This document shows, one piece after another, positions 24,101 to 35,770 of a stretch of DNA of 64,000 nucleotides. The notes under the pieces were generated by a model. It was not told the origin of the DNA, searched no databases, and worked only from the letters and a program-made list of their open reading frames with translations. The stretch comes from Branchiostoma floridae. Lineage: Eukaryota; Chordata; Leptocardii; Amphioxiformes; Branchiostomatidae. Positions within the stretch are counted from its first letter, which is position 1. Each line of letters starts with the position of its first letter. The translations under genes and the position numbers were made by a program. Where the stretch lies: assembly GCF_000003815.2 (NCBI RefSeq), contig NC_049987.1, positions 838,589-902,588 of the forward strand. The letters are read 5' to 3'.

Positions 24101-25568
24101 CCATGAGCTTGGCCGCTACGGGTAAGAGGGACACCGGCCTCATCTCACTGGCGTTAGCTGCACCCTTAGATTTTGGCACAGGGACAACGTTTGCTGCCTT
24201 CCATATGCTAGGAACAACCCCCTCCTCATACGAAGCGTTAAACAGGTGGGTGATGACTGGCGCCAAGTCGTCAGCGTAATGCTTGAGAGTCCATGTTGGG
24301 AGATCATCAGGGCCGCTTGCCTTGTGAGGGTTTAAGCCCTTAAGAAGAGTCTTCACCTCACCAATCGAACACAAGTCAACGCATGGAGTCGGACACTGCA
24401 GGGGGAACAGGTGCAAAGACGTTCCAGGACACCACGCTGAGGAAAAGTACTGATTTAGAACCTCGGCCACCTCGTGGTCTGGCACGTCCTCAATGGTGGT
24501 ACTATTAGATCTCTCTTGTGCTCTGCCAAGTTCACGGTTAACAGAGCCCCACCACTTACGTGGGTCTTCCTGTTTTAGGGTCTGTATGAAGTTTCTGTAG
24601 TGCCAGTTCATGGCATGCCTGATGCTGGTTTGAACGTTGTTTCTGAGAGATTTCCACCGAGCAGATTTGCCATGCCGCTTGTACTCCTCAGCCCTTTTCC
24701 TGATAGCGCGTTTGACGCCCTCGGTCATCCACTTCTTGTCACAGGCTCTTGTCGCCGACACTTTTACAGGAAGATGCTGATACACCAAGGTCATGGTCAA
24801 ACTGTAGAAGGTCTTGACTTTCTCTTCGACCAGGGCTGCTTCATAAACAGGAGACCAGTCCGTCGTGGCGAGGGACAGACCGAGGTTCAACTTCGTTACT
24901 GTAGTTGCCACTCTTCGCATGACCTTGACTGGTTTACTTCTGGTCGGATGTTCTACACAAGGTGGCAAAAGAACAGAGGAGTGGTCGCTGGAACCGATGG
25001 GTGGAAGGGTACGGGGTGTACAGTAGTATTGAGCTAAGTTAGTTAGAATCAAGTCTAATGTGGCCGAGCCCCGCGTGGCCTGGGTCACCGTTTGCTTGAG
25101 GTGAGGATGCACTGTGATAAGCTTCTGAATTGGTAGATTGTTGAAGTCGCCACACAGCAACAGCCCAGCATGTGGTTATTTACGATACAAACAGTAACAG
25201 GAGGTAATGAGATGTTCAACCATCTTAGTAGCCCCCTCTTTGTTATTGTTGCATGGAGGATGATACACTATACCCACGAAAAGAATCGGAACAGTTCTCG
25301 GCAGCCACTTTGGACGAGCCTGTAGCCACATAACCTCCACTCCGTCTATCTCGAGGTCGTACAGTCTTTTGACAGGTATGTCTTCGGCGATGTAAAGAGC
25401 CACACCCCCACCTTTACCATATAACCTATCCTTTCTTAACAGCCTAAAACCATCGATGGCTAAAACGTCATCAGGGATTTCAGGTACAGTCCATGTCTCA
25501 GTGATACATGCCAGTTGTGCAGAGTGATAGGCCAGAGTAGCCTCTAACTCACATTTCTTACTAACAAG
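24101..25568 (-). pseudogene. CR1-like LINE, endonuclease and RT N-terminal half
   Basis: From 25568 the minus-strand frame gives the endonuclease: A-C-I-T-E-T-W (about 25500), G-G-V-A-L-Y-I (about 25400), L-L-L-C-G-D-F-N-N (about 25150) and G-S-S-D-H-S-S-V-L-L (about 24970). Then the RT start: L-N-P-H-K-A-S-G-P-D-D-L-P (about 24320) and M-R-P-V-S-L-L-P-V-A-A-K-L-M-E (about 24110). One in-frame TAA at 25176-25178 breaks an otherwise single frame. It joins 59133-59298 upstream and 21857 downstream across two DNA-transposon insertions. Confidence 0.88.
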
Positions 25569-25597
25569 CACTGTGCGAAAGGGTGTCATTTCCGGAC
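25569..25597 (+). repeat. Left terminal inverted repeat of the giant CACTA
   Basis: CACTGTGCGAAAGGGTGT followed by CATTTCCGGAC. Paired with 59104-59132. Two mismatches (positions 19-20) separate an 18-bp perfect block from a 9-bp TTTCCGGAC block. Confidence 0.95.
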
Positions 25598-25599
25598 GT

Positions 25600-26640
25600 T
25601 TCTATGTTTGTATACATCCGGATCGGGACCGTTTCTTGATATATCCGGACAATATCCGGACGAATTCTGACATGACTCCAGCGCGTTTTTGGATAATTTC
25701 AGGAGTCCGGAACGGGACCATTTAATTCCTGCCTCATATCCGGATTTCCAGTAATGGAACGTTTTCGGACTTTTTGGAGACAAAACACGTTCTGAATATT
25801 TCGTATATATCCGGATAATTTCAGGAGTCCGGAACGGGACCAAATAATTACGTCTCATATCCGGATTTCCAGTAATGGAAAGTTTTCGGACTCTTTGGGG
25901 ACAAAACACGTTCAGAATATTTCGTATATATTCGGATTTCAGGGGTCCGGAACGGGACCAAATAATTACGTCTCATATCCGGATTCCCAGTAATGGAACG
26001 TTTTCGGACTCTTAGGAGACAAAAACACGTTCCGAATATTTCGTACATATCCGGATAATTTCAGGAGTCACGAATGGGACAATATTATCAAGTCTCATAT
26101 CCGGATTTCCAGTAATGGAACGTTTTCAGACTCTTTGGAGACAAAACACGTTCCGAATATTTTGAGTATTCTGACCGCGTCCGGAGTTAATGACGCTCTA
26201 GAAAGGTCGCATATGCCTAAGATTTCCGGAGTCAAGAATGGGACCGTATTATCATGTAACTTATCATATCCGGATTCCGAGAAATGGAACGTTCTAGGAC
26301 TCTTGGGGACAAAACACGTTCCGAATATTCAGTGTATACCGAGCGCGTCGGGGGCTATTACGCACCGTAAAGGGTGCATATGCTGAACATTTCCGGAGTC
26401 CAGAATGAGACCGTATTAGATTCTACTATTTCTCATATTCGGATTCCGAGAAATGGAACGTTTTCGGACTCTTTAGAGACACAACGCGTTGCGAATATTT
26501 TATGATCTCTGACTGCGTTCGGGGCTTTAGCGCCCTGGAAACGTTGCATATAAAAAGAATCAAACGAACCATACTATCTTCACAAACCTCAGTAACGTTA
26601 CGGTTTTGAACTCTAGAGAGACAGGAAACGTTTCTATTAC
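25600..26640. repeat. Left subterminal TCCGGA repeat array
   Basis: Six to seven tandem units recognised by the anchor GGAACGTTTTCGGACTC (about 25756, 25876, 25995, 26117, 26286, 26455). Unit length is about 120 bp for the first ones and about 169 bp further in. Each unit carries several TCCGGA words and ACAAAACACGTTC. Subterminal repeats are the usual transposase-binding region of CACTA elements. Frames through this array are spurious. Confidence 0.85.
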
Positions 26641-26919
26641 TGGGAAAATAACCCAACTTTCTTGTCATTGACGCTTCTGATTTTGACGCCCTGACACGTT
26701 TGAGGACAACATGTTCGTTGGAACTTAGAATGCAAGATTCTATCATCCCTGAAAATCCTATCTACAAACTGCGACACACACGTGAATCCCGCACACAATA
26801 ACCACACCAAAGACATTATGTAGAGCAAAAGAGCTTGATGCATATATTCCAAACATACTTACACTCAACTAAGTCTTTGCAACACATGTCCAACAATCAT
26901 CTCTAAAAAAATGCCTTAC

Positions 26920-27130
26920 TCTAACGTTACCTATACTTTACCTTAACTTAAAGCCTTACTTGAAACACCTTATCCTATACTTAACCTAACATATACACTT
27001 AACAGTTAACTTAAACACCTTATTCTACACTAAACCTAACTTAAACACCTTAATCTACACTAAACCTAACTTAAACACCTTATTCTACACTAAACTTTAC
27101 TACCTAACTTAACCTAACACATTCTATAAA
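26920..27130. repeat. AT-rich tandem repeat, about 31 bp
   Basis: At least three clean copies of CACTAAACCTAACTTAAACA with CCTTATTCTA (about 27015-27110), preceded by degenerate copies from 26920. It lies between the subterminal array and gene A, in the 3' flank of gene A. Confidence 0.7.
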
Positions 27131-27214
27131 AAAAGACATCATGTTCTTTTCATCATCTAAACAATCATCTATACTTAACTAAACTCTTCCACCCCAAGTT
27201 TAGTCTAACTAGTG

Positions 27215-30200
27215 TCAATCCTCTTCTGTTCCAGAGCTCTCACTGTCCTCGCTTTCCTCCTCGCTTTCCTCCTCCTCCTCCTCCTGCTCCTGCTCCTCCT
27301 CTCCATCTTCGTTTTCCACGGACCGGTCCTGTTCTTGCTCGTGGTCTTCCCGCCCATCTTCACCCATGCTGTTGTCATCGTCATCGCCTTCCTCGGGTAC
27401 CCAGATGTACATCTCGGCGGCGCGTCCTGATGGCCGCCGCCTGTCAGTAAAGTCTAAGTCCTTCCTCTTTCTCTCCTTGTTGGAGGAAGGGGTCGTGTTG
27501 TTCCTCCAGTTCAGGTCTAGGACTTTCTGGCATCTTAACGCCATGTCGGTCAGTCTGGGTGCCCGCCACTGAGGTGGCTTTACCCAGACGACCGTCTTGT
27601 CCTCCTCATCACTTTCCTCGTCGGACATGTACATTGGTCCCGAGTGGCTGAAGAACTCGTAGTCCTCCTCACTGAGCAGCTCCAGCGCGACACGCAGTCT
27701 GGACTTGAATAGCTGAGTAGCATAAAAAAGGAATGTTAAGCAAAGGGGGATACATTGCCCGTAGGACTAGGCTGTAATCATTTTACTAGGGTTCTGTCTT
27801 GGCACAACCCAGTTTCAACCTCAAGGTAAGCAGCATTCTACTTAGTTTCTGAGACAGTTTTGTGCAGGCCTTGAGTGTAGCCAGCCAAGGGTACATTCCT
27901 TGGCTGGTTGATGTACACCCCTTTGGCTGGCTACACTCCTTGGCCAGTTTGATACTATCTTGTGCCACTGTAAGATCTGCTTGGAGAATACCATACAAAT
28001 TGGTAACGTTAGTAGGTATTCGAAAATTAGACAGGTTGATACTCAGGCTGGGTGTTACTAGGTTGATTTTAATTATTAGTGCACAGGACGACTTTACCTG
28101 CAAAACACTGTCTCCGAAACTTAGTAGCAAGCTGCTTGCCTTGAGGTAGAAACTGGGTTGTGCCCAACAAAATATTGCAGCAAGGCAAAACTTCTTTCAA
28201 AGTCTTTGTTTTTATATCTGACTTTTTTTATTTCAAATTTAGTCTGAGTACGATACTTGCAACAGAAAGAAGCTGCTCAAAAAATGTGGACATGAACAAT
28301 TCCCCACCCGTTAATTTTAATTCTTATCTCTTCCTTTACTACATGCAAGAAGGTAAATGTACATACCCTGTCTCTCCTGCTCGTCAACTTCTTCTTTGCC
28401 TTCGTCGTCTCTGCCTTCCCCGCCTCCTCCTGCTTGCTCTGGGCCCTCAGGTTTTCATAGCATCGGTTGCATGCTTCTGATTTGTGGAAAGAAGGAAAAT
28501 TATTTGTATAATGTGCCTGTTTTAAGGCAACAAATGTCAACTTCAATGTTGGACATGTCCACTAGCCCGGGGAAGCAAAAGTACCGATCGGGCTATTGCA
28601 TGTCCTACCCCATTTGGGCAATTTAGGTTCTTCGTGACGACATGAGTGACATTTTGATATACTGTCATTGTTACTTTTCACAGTCCTTGCATCAAATCAT
28701 GCATTGGTCAAAGCAAAAAAGAGTCTATGGAAAGAAATCAATTGCTGGAAGTGGGAGTAATATCTTTTCAACTTTGGGCAAACGAACCTTAGTTCAGGCA
28801 AGTTCGTTTTTATATTGGCAAGCCAACAGAAGAAACTTGTTTAACCCCGAACTTCTCGAACATAATCAAACTTTCTCCTTTTTAGCCTGCAAACATGGAT
28901 GTAGATTATCAAGAAAACAAATTCCTTTGTGGGACTGCCAGCCTTGATAGTGCCATATGTGCTATTTTACACACAGCCTAATATTCTACTGCAATCTACA
29001 TCGGTTTCTATTCTATACCTGGTAAACTGCCTCATGGCAGTACCATCTGCTTATCCTGACCACCTTGTTGGCAGATAAGGGTAAAAAAACATCAATCTCC
29101 ACATGAGAGGAACTAACAGAAATGGTTCAAATATCTTTTATCTCAAGCTACCACCTTCCTTCTGAAGCAATAATGGGTAACCTGTCTGAAAATAAGTTTT
29201 AGCATGAATTAACAGCAATCATGGAAACTGAAAACATTTCGACTTACTCCTCAAGAGGCTAAGAGGGCCCCACTTCTCCTCCCAGTCTTCTTCCCCATCC
29301 TTCGGAGGCACTGCACCAGCTGGGCAGTCACGGCCTCATTGTGTGCCGAGGTAAACCTGTCAAGAAAGCAAATAGTTACATAGTTTGTTTAGGTAAAGGG
29401 ACAGGTACACAGATATTGTGGTCCGGAAATATACCTTAACAATTTCAAGGTATGGTACAGGTATACAGCCATATACATATACATTACACACTTACATCTT
29501 CCAGGGTCATATGCAGGCTTCTGGCCAGGCAGGCGTACGGGTGTACATTGTACACCTAAAAAAAATAGCACAAATTGTCGACCTTACACTGGGGAGCACA
29601 TCCTCTGACAAGCATGAAATTCTGGTTGACCAGGGATGCTACAGGTCACATGTGGCCTGTCTGACAGTAAATTTGCTTCATTCCCCCAAAATTACAACTC
29701 AAAATGTGGGAAATGGTGTTTCAGATACAGTCAAACCTGTATTAGCGGCCACCTTTGCATAACGGCCACCTGCCCATAGTGGCCACTTTTTGTCGGTCCC
29801 TTGGATTCGTAATGATTAAGAAATAGGCTTAGCGGCCACCTGTCCAACGCGGCCACGGCCACACGATTTCCGGTCCCGCAGGTACAAAAACACTGCCGAT
29901 TACGGCCACGCGGACCGCTGATCTATGTTTCGGCACGCGTTCGGCCATATACAGCTGCCGTATCGTCACCCTACGCCGGATTTAAAACCTCTTTGATTTA
30001 TTTTCAAAACAAAACTTCGTAAACTGGAGCTACCCATACCCGCCGACAAGCGAGGTCATATAAGGTCAATAGACGACACCAATATTACAGAGGTAAATTG
30101 CGTTAAAGTTACGTTCTAATACACTATCGCTTAGGTTAATTTTTATCACAAAAACTTTCTAAATGAATTGTTACAAAGACAAAATGATATGAACTTCAGA

Positions 30201-33200
30201 CTATGGTGGATTTTATTCTTACATTTATAAAGAGATAAGTCTAAAATGACGAGACTTTTCTTGTGAGTACCACATTAGCATAATGGGCGAACCTGACGTG
30301 TGAACGCGGGAGGGAACACACGGACGGCGAAGTATCAAAGGATACAAGACGAAAGATCAAAGAAATATGACGATACCGGTCTCTTCAGACAATATCAACT
30401 GTAGAACATTTAAAACTTTTTATAGCTTTTGTTTTCTTAATACATATAGTGTAAAATCATTGCAGTACATGTACAGTACTGTATTATGTGAATAAAGATC
30501 AGTGGGTACTAAAACCATGTGTAACTTATTGCTTGTGGTCAATTAATTAGCATATTCTCTATAGTGGCCACCTCTCTATAGTGGCCAATTTTGACCAGTC
30601 CCTTGAGTGGCCGCTATAGACAGGTTTGACTGTAGTTATAAAGTTCAAAACTTTCTAAGTGAGGATGTCCCCAGGCCCTCCACAATACTCGCGCCTGCAG
30701 TGCTCGCCGAGCCGCAAGAAATTTGGACATCCTATAATAAAATTCTAGCTAAAAGCCTGGTCATATGCGTAAAATGTATTTCACTGAGCTCGGGCCATTT
30801 TGCCAAAGGCAACAGCTCAATATAAAGTGTGGAGGGACAAGAAGTCCATTTCCTTCACGCTTTCTATACCAAGTGGCATAAAAGATCTCAGTGCCAACAA
30901 TACATGGGTAAAAATCCAGAGTCAAACACTAACCTCTCAGAAGCCTTGTACTCCAGCTCTCCCAAGTTTCTATGTATGTTCCTCACTTGGGCCTATATGA
31001 AACAAGAAAATATGGATAAGCAACTGTGTAGAACAATTCAAGGTGAAAATACTATATGCAGCAGCTTTAAAGCTCAACTTGACTATTGTCAATAATTGTG
31101 ATTCCTTGTAACTGTGGTCCAGTTATATACTGGTTAATGCATGATGTACATTTTTTATGTATACAAATTAGACATGCAACATTTAAAGAAGAAAATGCAC
31201 TGATCTTGAAAATCACATTGTGTGAGTCTGTATTTGAAAGCAAACTCTACTACTTTTGGACAGATATTTTGGTTAACTGAAGTGTTTCAACTGCTATCTT
31301 TAACTCTATAGCTAGCTTACATGTCTATCTCCTAACATTTCTATAAGGAATAATAGACATACTGAAAGTCCTGCCGGTAGTTTGCCGGTGTGTGCCCTGG
31401 CGGTGGCTGTTTGCTTTCGGTTTGCCTCCATCATGGTGTCAGCAAGCTTGTAAAATTTATCTGCCATGCTGTTGACAACCCTGTGAAGTAAAATTCAAAA
31501 ATACTGAGTATGAAAGAAGCTTGCAAAAATTGAATTGTCTCTATTTACTAGTAAATGTATGTGCACACATCAGACTGTGTCTGTATTCTTCTGTTGCTGG
31601 CAATCAGGTCTGCTGTATTTTCTAGGCAGAACCACGGGAGTCAACAAAAATACAGACACTTCGTCTGTGAAAATTCAAGCGTCTCAGACGGCGAAACGCC
31701 GTTTGCGACAACCGTCCAAGGCGTCTTAAATTATTGGGACGCTTTGGACGGTTACGGCGGCGGACGGCATGGGACGGGCTTTTGAACGCCCGCCGAACGT
31801 CCAAGANNNNNNNNNNNNNNNNNNNNNNNNNNNNNNNNNNNNNNNNNNNNNNNNNNNNNNNNNNNNNNNNNNNNNNNNNNNNNNNNNNNNNNNNNNNNNN
31901 NNNNNNGCATAACAAACGCTTGGACGCGTCTAGATTGGCACTTTAGACGCGTCCGGTCGGACGTTCGGGACGTCCGAGACGGCGTCTGAAAGCGGGCAGC
32001 CGGACGCTCCCGCGCTCCGTCGGGCGGGCCCCCCGCTGGGAACAGACGTCTCTGCGGACGGACCAGACGCCGATTGCGACGGACGTAAATGACGTAATCC
32101 AGGCTGCTGGGACGGATCGGACGCCGATTGCGACGGGCATAAACGGCGTAATCCAGGCCGCTGGTACGGGCGGTAGCCTCCACCACGCCTTCCCACGGGG
32201 GGTACAGATCGTAAAATTCGACAGAAAATGGAATGAAAGGCCAAGAGGCAGTCATCGCTATATTATTAAAGGTTAATATCTGGGCCAAACTCCTAGCAAA
32301 ATATATTTTCTTCAAAACACAGTTTTAGTTAGTCAGGCAGTACAGTAGAAACTCATAACGGGCCGGTGCATTTAATTTGGAACGTGTGCAGACGGCTGTC
32401 CGGACGCCGTTTCTGACGGCGTCCGGTCACGGCTATGATTTTATGGCCTCTAGGGATAAGCGTTCCCACATACCAAACAAACAAATATTCAGCCAGGCAG
32501 TGAATTGTAGAAGACCACCCACCACCGGGCCGTCAGGTTTAGCTAAAATCAAACACAACTTGAACAAATTTCTTCGTAAATTGTTTACACGTACTCCGCG
32601 GCGTTTAATCAACTTTGCTACATGTACGAAATTCAATCCGGCCTTCAATCGTGTCCGCGGCTTTTTGTGCCGCCGTGCCGACACGTTACATCAGAATGGA
32701 CGAGCCCACATAACATCAAGGGTAAATACAGGACGTTTGAAATTTTCTATCGTAAATTTTAATTGCACCAGTATTTGCTAAAGACTGGATATATAAATGT
32801 GAAATAACGTTAAATTTTCTACAAAGATCATAAGTCATTTTTTTTTTTATTTCGAGGTAGCGAAATAAAGTCTTCCGTTTCATAAGTTCCTAACCCCAAG
32901 TAGTTGGAAGAGCCGACTAAGATTTTGATTGGCACCGGCAAAATCGGTAGGTGCTATCTCATTATCTGTTGTCTAAATCTACATTTTAACAGCATTATCA
33001 TTCTTAATAGAAACAACAGATATTTTTTACAAGTATTCTACAACGTGTTCATAATTCTTTTTATTTTGTGGCATCAAAACAAGATCCTAAATTTTATCAT
33101 TTCTTCGCGTATTTTGGGAGGGCACCCGTAACAACAAGTCGTCGGTAAACTTTGCAACAGATGAATGTACAAAAAATGAGAATAAAATGCGAAGTATTCA

Positions 33201-35770
33201 CTTACCGGCGCCTGCAAAGTATCGACAATCAGCTAACGGAAGAACCGCTGCTTCTTTTGACGTCTGTCACATCTGTGATTTCTGCTGTCCAAGGTTTGCT
33301 GCTTCGAGTAAGTAATATAATTTTTCCCCCTTGTCGGCGCACGACAAATAATTTTTGAACATTCTTTTTAGTATAAATAACGGATACAGTCATCGCCGTA
33401 AACCCAACTTCAGCACAATGTCGTACAAACATCAGCTGCTACGTCTAGACGTGAAGTCCTTGGTCCAAAAGTGCGCAAAATTTAACAAACGGACATGAAA
33501 TCCACAGAAATAGTCACCTTCTGAACATAAGTCCTGCAACCGCCGGAGTGTTCAACGGTCTGAAATTCGAATTCACCCGCTGAAATTGGCGCATGTGCAG
33601 AAGTTAAAACGTCATGTTTCCCGTGGGGATCATAAGAAAAGACGCAGCCGTCTGCCGGCGTCGGGTGACTAAGTATTTTATAGCCCCATCAGTGGCCGTC
33701 TCCGACGGCAATGGAAGGTCTTTCAGCCGTTCGGGCGTTCACCATAAAAACTGACAGAACGGCACGGACGCTCACGATGTGTCCGCGGCCGTTTCGGACG
33801 GCAATGAACGCGTCCAGAACGTCTGAAACGCGCTCGGACGCCATTGGACGCTTGTAGACGCCGTCTGGGCAGTTTCGGACGCTTGAATTTTCACAGAGGT
33901 TGTAGCTGTGGAAAGTACAAAAAATGCACAAGCCTATATCATGGCACTACAAAAGAGGACATCAGCAAAAATTGTCAACTTTCTTGCATTAGAGGGCCAA
34001 TGTGTGCAAATGAAGGCAAAAAGTTCCTTGGTTTAACGTTACAAGATGCAACACGACGACAATGTTGTAAATTATGTTCCAGCTACGTGTATAATGTTTT
34101 TTAAAGGAAAAAAAAAAACAATTGTTTGAAAAACTACAAAGATAAACCTTTTTTTTAATTGACCCGGCCCCCCAGCACTATCATGCCACGCGGGCCAGCG
34201 GCGGTTTGTCAGCGGAATTCTTAGGTAACAATATAAAATAAGCCCATAAACCACAAAATGTTTGGTTTATAATTATATATCAGGGGTGCCTAAGCATTTG
34301 CACGAACCCTATGAAATTCGTACGAATATTATGTGATACACAAGAAGCACTATGCGAAAACGCACGAATATTATGAAATTCGCACAAATCACTATGCAAA
34401 AACGCACAAATATTATGAAATTCGCACGAATCACTATGTGATTCACACGAACCTTATGAGATTTGCGCAATCCTTATGCGAAATTGCGCAACCACTGTCG
34501 GGGTCACGTGACAGACGGAGCGGGATTTTCAAGATGTAACACGTCGAAATGAAGCAAAACAGTAGCTCACAGGCTATCAAATACATCTTTGCGACGGTAA
34601 ATGTCCATTCCATGCCTTGAAATATAAATATCACGGGTAGAAACGCTCAAAATCATTCCTTCTCCCGGCCGCCGTTTTGCATAAGGATCGTGCCAATCTC
34701 ATAAGGTTCGTGTGAATCACATAGTGATTCGTGCGAATTTCATAATATTCGTGCGTTTTTGCATAGTGATTCGTGCGAATTTTATAATATTCGTATACAT
34801 ATGCACACATGATATCTAAGTTCCGTGATGTTTAACCCGGTAATTCGTGGTATAACGTGACCGGGCGTCGGTAGCACAGGGAGTTTAGACCACCCACCCC
34901 GCCGATATGCTAGGGAATGAGGGACACATGGTATCTTCAAGATAATCTTGACAATTTTTTTCCCTTCATTTGCCTTAATTCAATGCAGGCATCCTTCACA
35001 TGTTGTATGAGGTAATGACTACATGAAAAGGTGGCGAAGATTTGTGACCGCATAATCGGAAGAAGAAAAAAACAACGAGATATGAGAAACGGGTCACAAC
35101 TTTCACAAGGTATCGATCACAGACGGTCTACACTGCGGACAAACAGCGGGAAATACATGTGAGAGAAAAATGTCACAAGCTTGAACCCAGCGACATCTAT
35201 TTGAAAAGTAGCCATGCGGCCATGCGGTTGCAACAAGAATTTGATTACAGTCGGCGTCACTGTGAAAGATACGACAAATATCCGTAACGTTAGGTATAAA
35301 GAAACTTACTTTAAAAAATCACCCAACGTAGGGTTGTTGTCGCTGAGGTGAGGACGTTTCGGCGGCTGCATTCTCTGATCCCTCGGGCTGCGGCTGCGGC
35401 TGCGGCTCCGTTTGTTGTCCAATTGCTTGCGCGGCTGTCTCCCTCTCTCGTCGACACCGCCTGTGCCCGTCTTGGACCGAGAGACGCTGGCTAGCGCATG
35501 TCGGCTGGATGGCGGGGTGCTGTCAGTGCCGGTGCCGGCCGAGCCGCTAGTACTGGCGGACGTCTCTCGGCTGGATGGCGGGGTTCGTGTTTTCTCCGCG
35601 CCTGACCGAGAGTAGCCACTAGCACCAGCGGGTGTCCCCGGGCTGGGTGCCGTGGTGCTAGCCGGGTTGGACCGCTGGTTCTCTCCCCTTGCTGTAGGGG
35701 TGAGGGGCCGCGAGCCGCTGGGTGCCCGCCTGCTCGATTTCGGGGTTTCGCGGTGGTTGTTGGAGGCCAT
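27215..35770 (-). CDS. Gene A: SR-rich, acid-tailed protein of the giant CACTA (one nonsense codon)
   Basis: Five exons with consistent phases: 35770-35310, 31480-31363, 29356-29248, 28476-28367, 27712-27215. Every intron is GT-AG, and the total of 1296 bp is divisible by three (431 residues). Exon 1 is Ser/Pro/Thr-rich and ends in an SR stretch (R-S-R-S-R-S-R-S-P-R) before G-D-F-L-K. Exon 2 gives a helical M-A-D-K-F-Y-K-L-A-D-T-M-M-E. Exon 3 ends E-E-D-W-E-E-K-W-G-P-L-S-L-L-R. Exon 4 has A-C-N-R-C-Y-E-N-L-R and a basic tail. Exon 5 has W-V-K-P-P-Q-W-R-A-P-R-L-T and a long Glu/Asp C-terminus. An in-frame TGA in exon 3 (29338-29336, codon 200) breaks it; another frame of exon 3 is open but does not fit the phases. 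I do not recognise the family. The composition suggests a nuclear protein. An alternative in-frame start is at 35872. Confidence 0.72.
27791..28165. mobile_element. MITE with about 70-bp inverted ends in gene A intron 4
   Basis: The left arm GGCACAACCCAGTTTC, then CCTCAAGG and TTTCTGAGACAGT, is mirrored at 28093-28165. Inside (about 27880-27990) lies a half copy of the MULE-like MITE (TTTGATACTATCTTGTGCC, then GATCTGCTTGGAGA). Confidence 0.7.
29728..30632. mobile_element. pogo-like MITE with TA duplication
   Basis: Ends CAGTCAAACCTGT / ACAGGTTTGACTG, flanked by TA (29726-29727, 30633-30634). GGCCACCT words recur near both ends (GCGGCCACC, GTGGCCACC). A TA target and CAGT ends fit the pogo/Tc1-mariner superfamily. 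Non-coding. Lies in gene A intron 2. A partial copy is at 20425-20514. Confidence 0.8.
31661..33897. mobile_element. TIR element rich in GACGCGTCC-like words, in gene A intron 1
   Basis: Left end TCTGTGAAAATTCAAGCGTC near 31661; right end GACGCTTGAATTTTCACAGA near 33897. Both flanks inside are GC-rich with many GGACG/CGTCC words (31680-32170 and 33640-33880). I find no clear target duplication, so the class is open. A 100-bp gap (31807-31906) lies inside. Confidence 0.65.
31807..31906. other. Assembly gap, 100 N
   Basis: Exactly 100 N, the usual length for a gap of unknown size. Frames crossing it mean nothing. Confidence 0.99.
34290..34808. mobile_element. Foldback element with GCACGAATATTATGAAATTC repeats
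   Basis: The left arm (34293-34495) alternates ATTATGAAATTCGCACGAA and CACTATGC words. The right arm (34672-34808) is the complement (TTCGTGCGAATTTCATAATA). Both arms are themselves short tandem repeats of roughly 40 bp. The centre (34500-34670) is unrelated. Non-coding. Confidence 0.75.

Noticed and set aside
25569-26640. TCCGGA array as a tandem promoter in the 5' UTR of the CR1 LINE
   Set aside because: The LINE frame continues exactly at 59133 after removing 25569-59132, and the same border sequence occurs inverted at the far end. The array therefore belongs to the CACTA element.
25586-26746. Repeated minus-strand frames over the TCCGGA array as a gene family
   Set aside because: They are translations of tandem repeat units in the subterminal region of the giant element.
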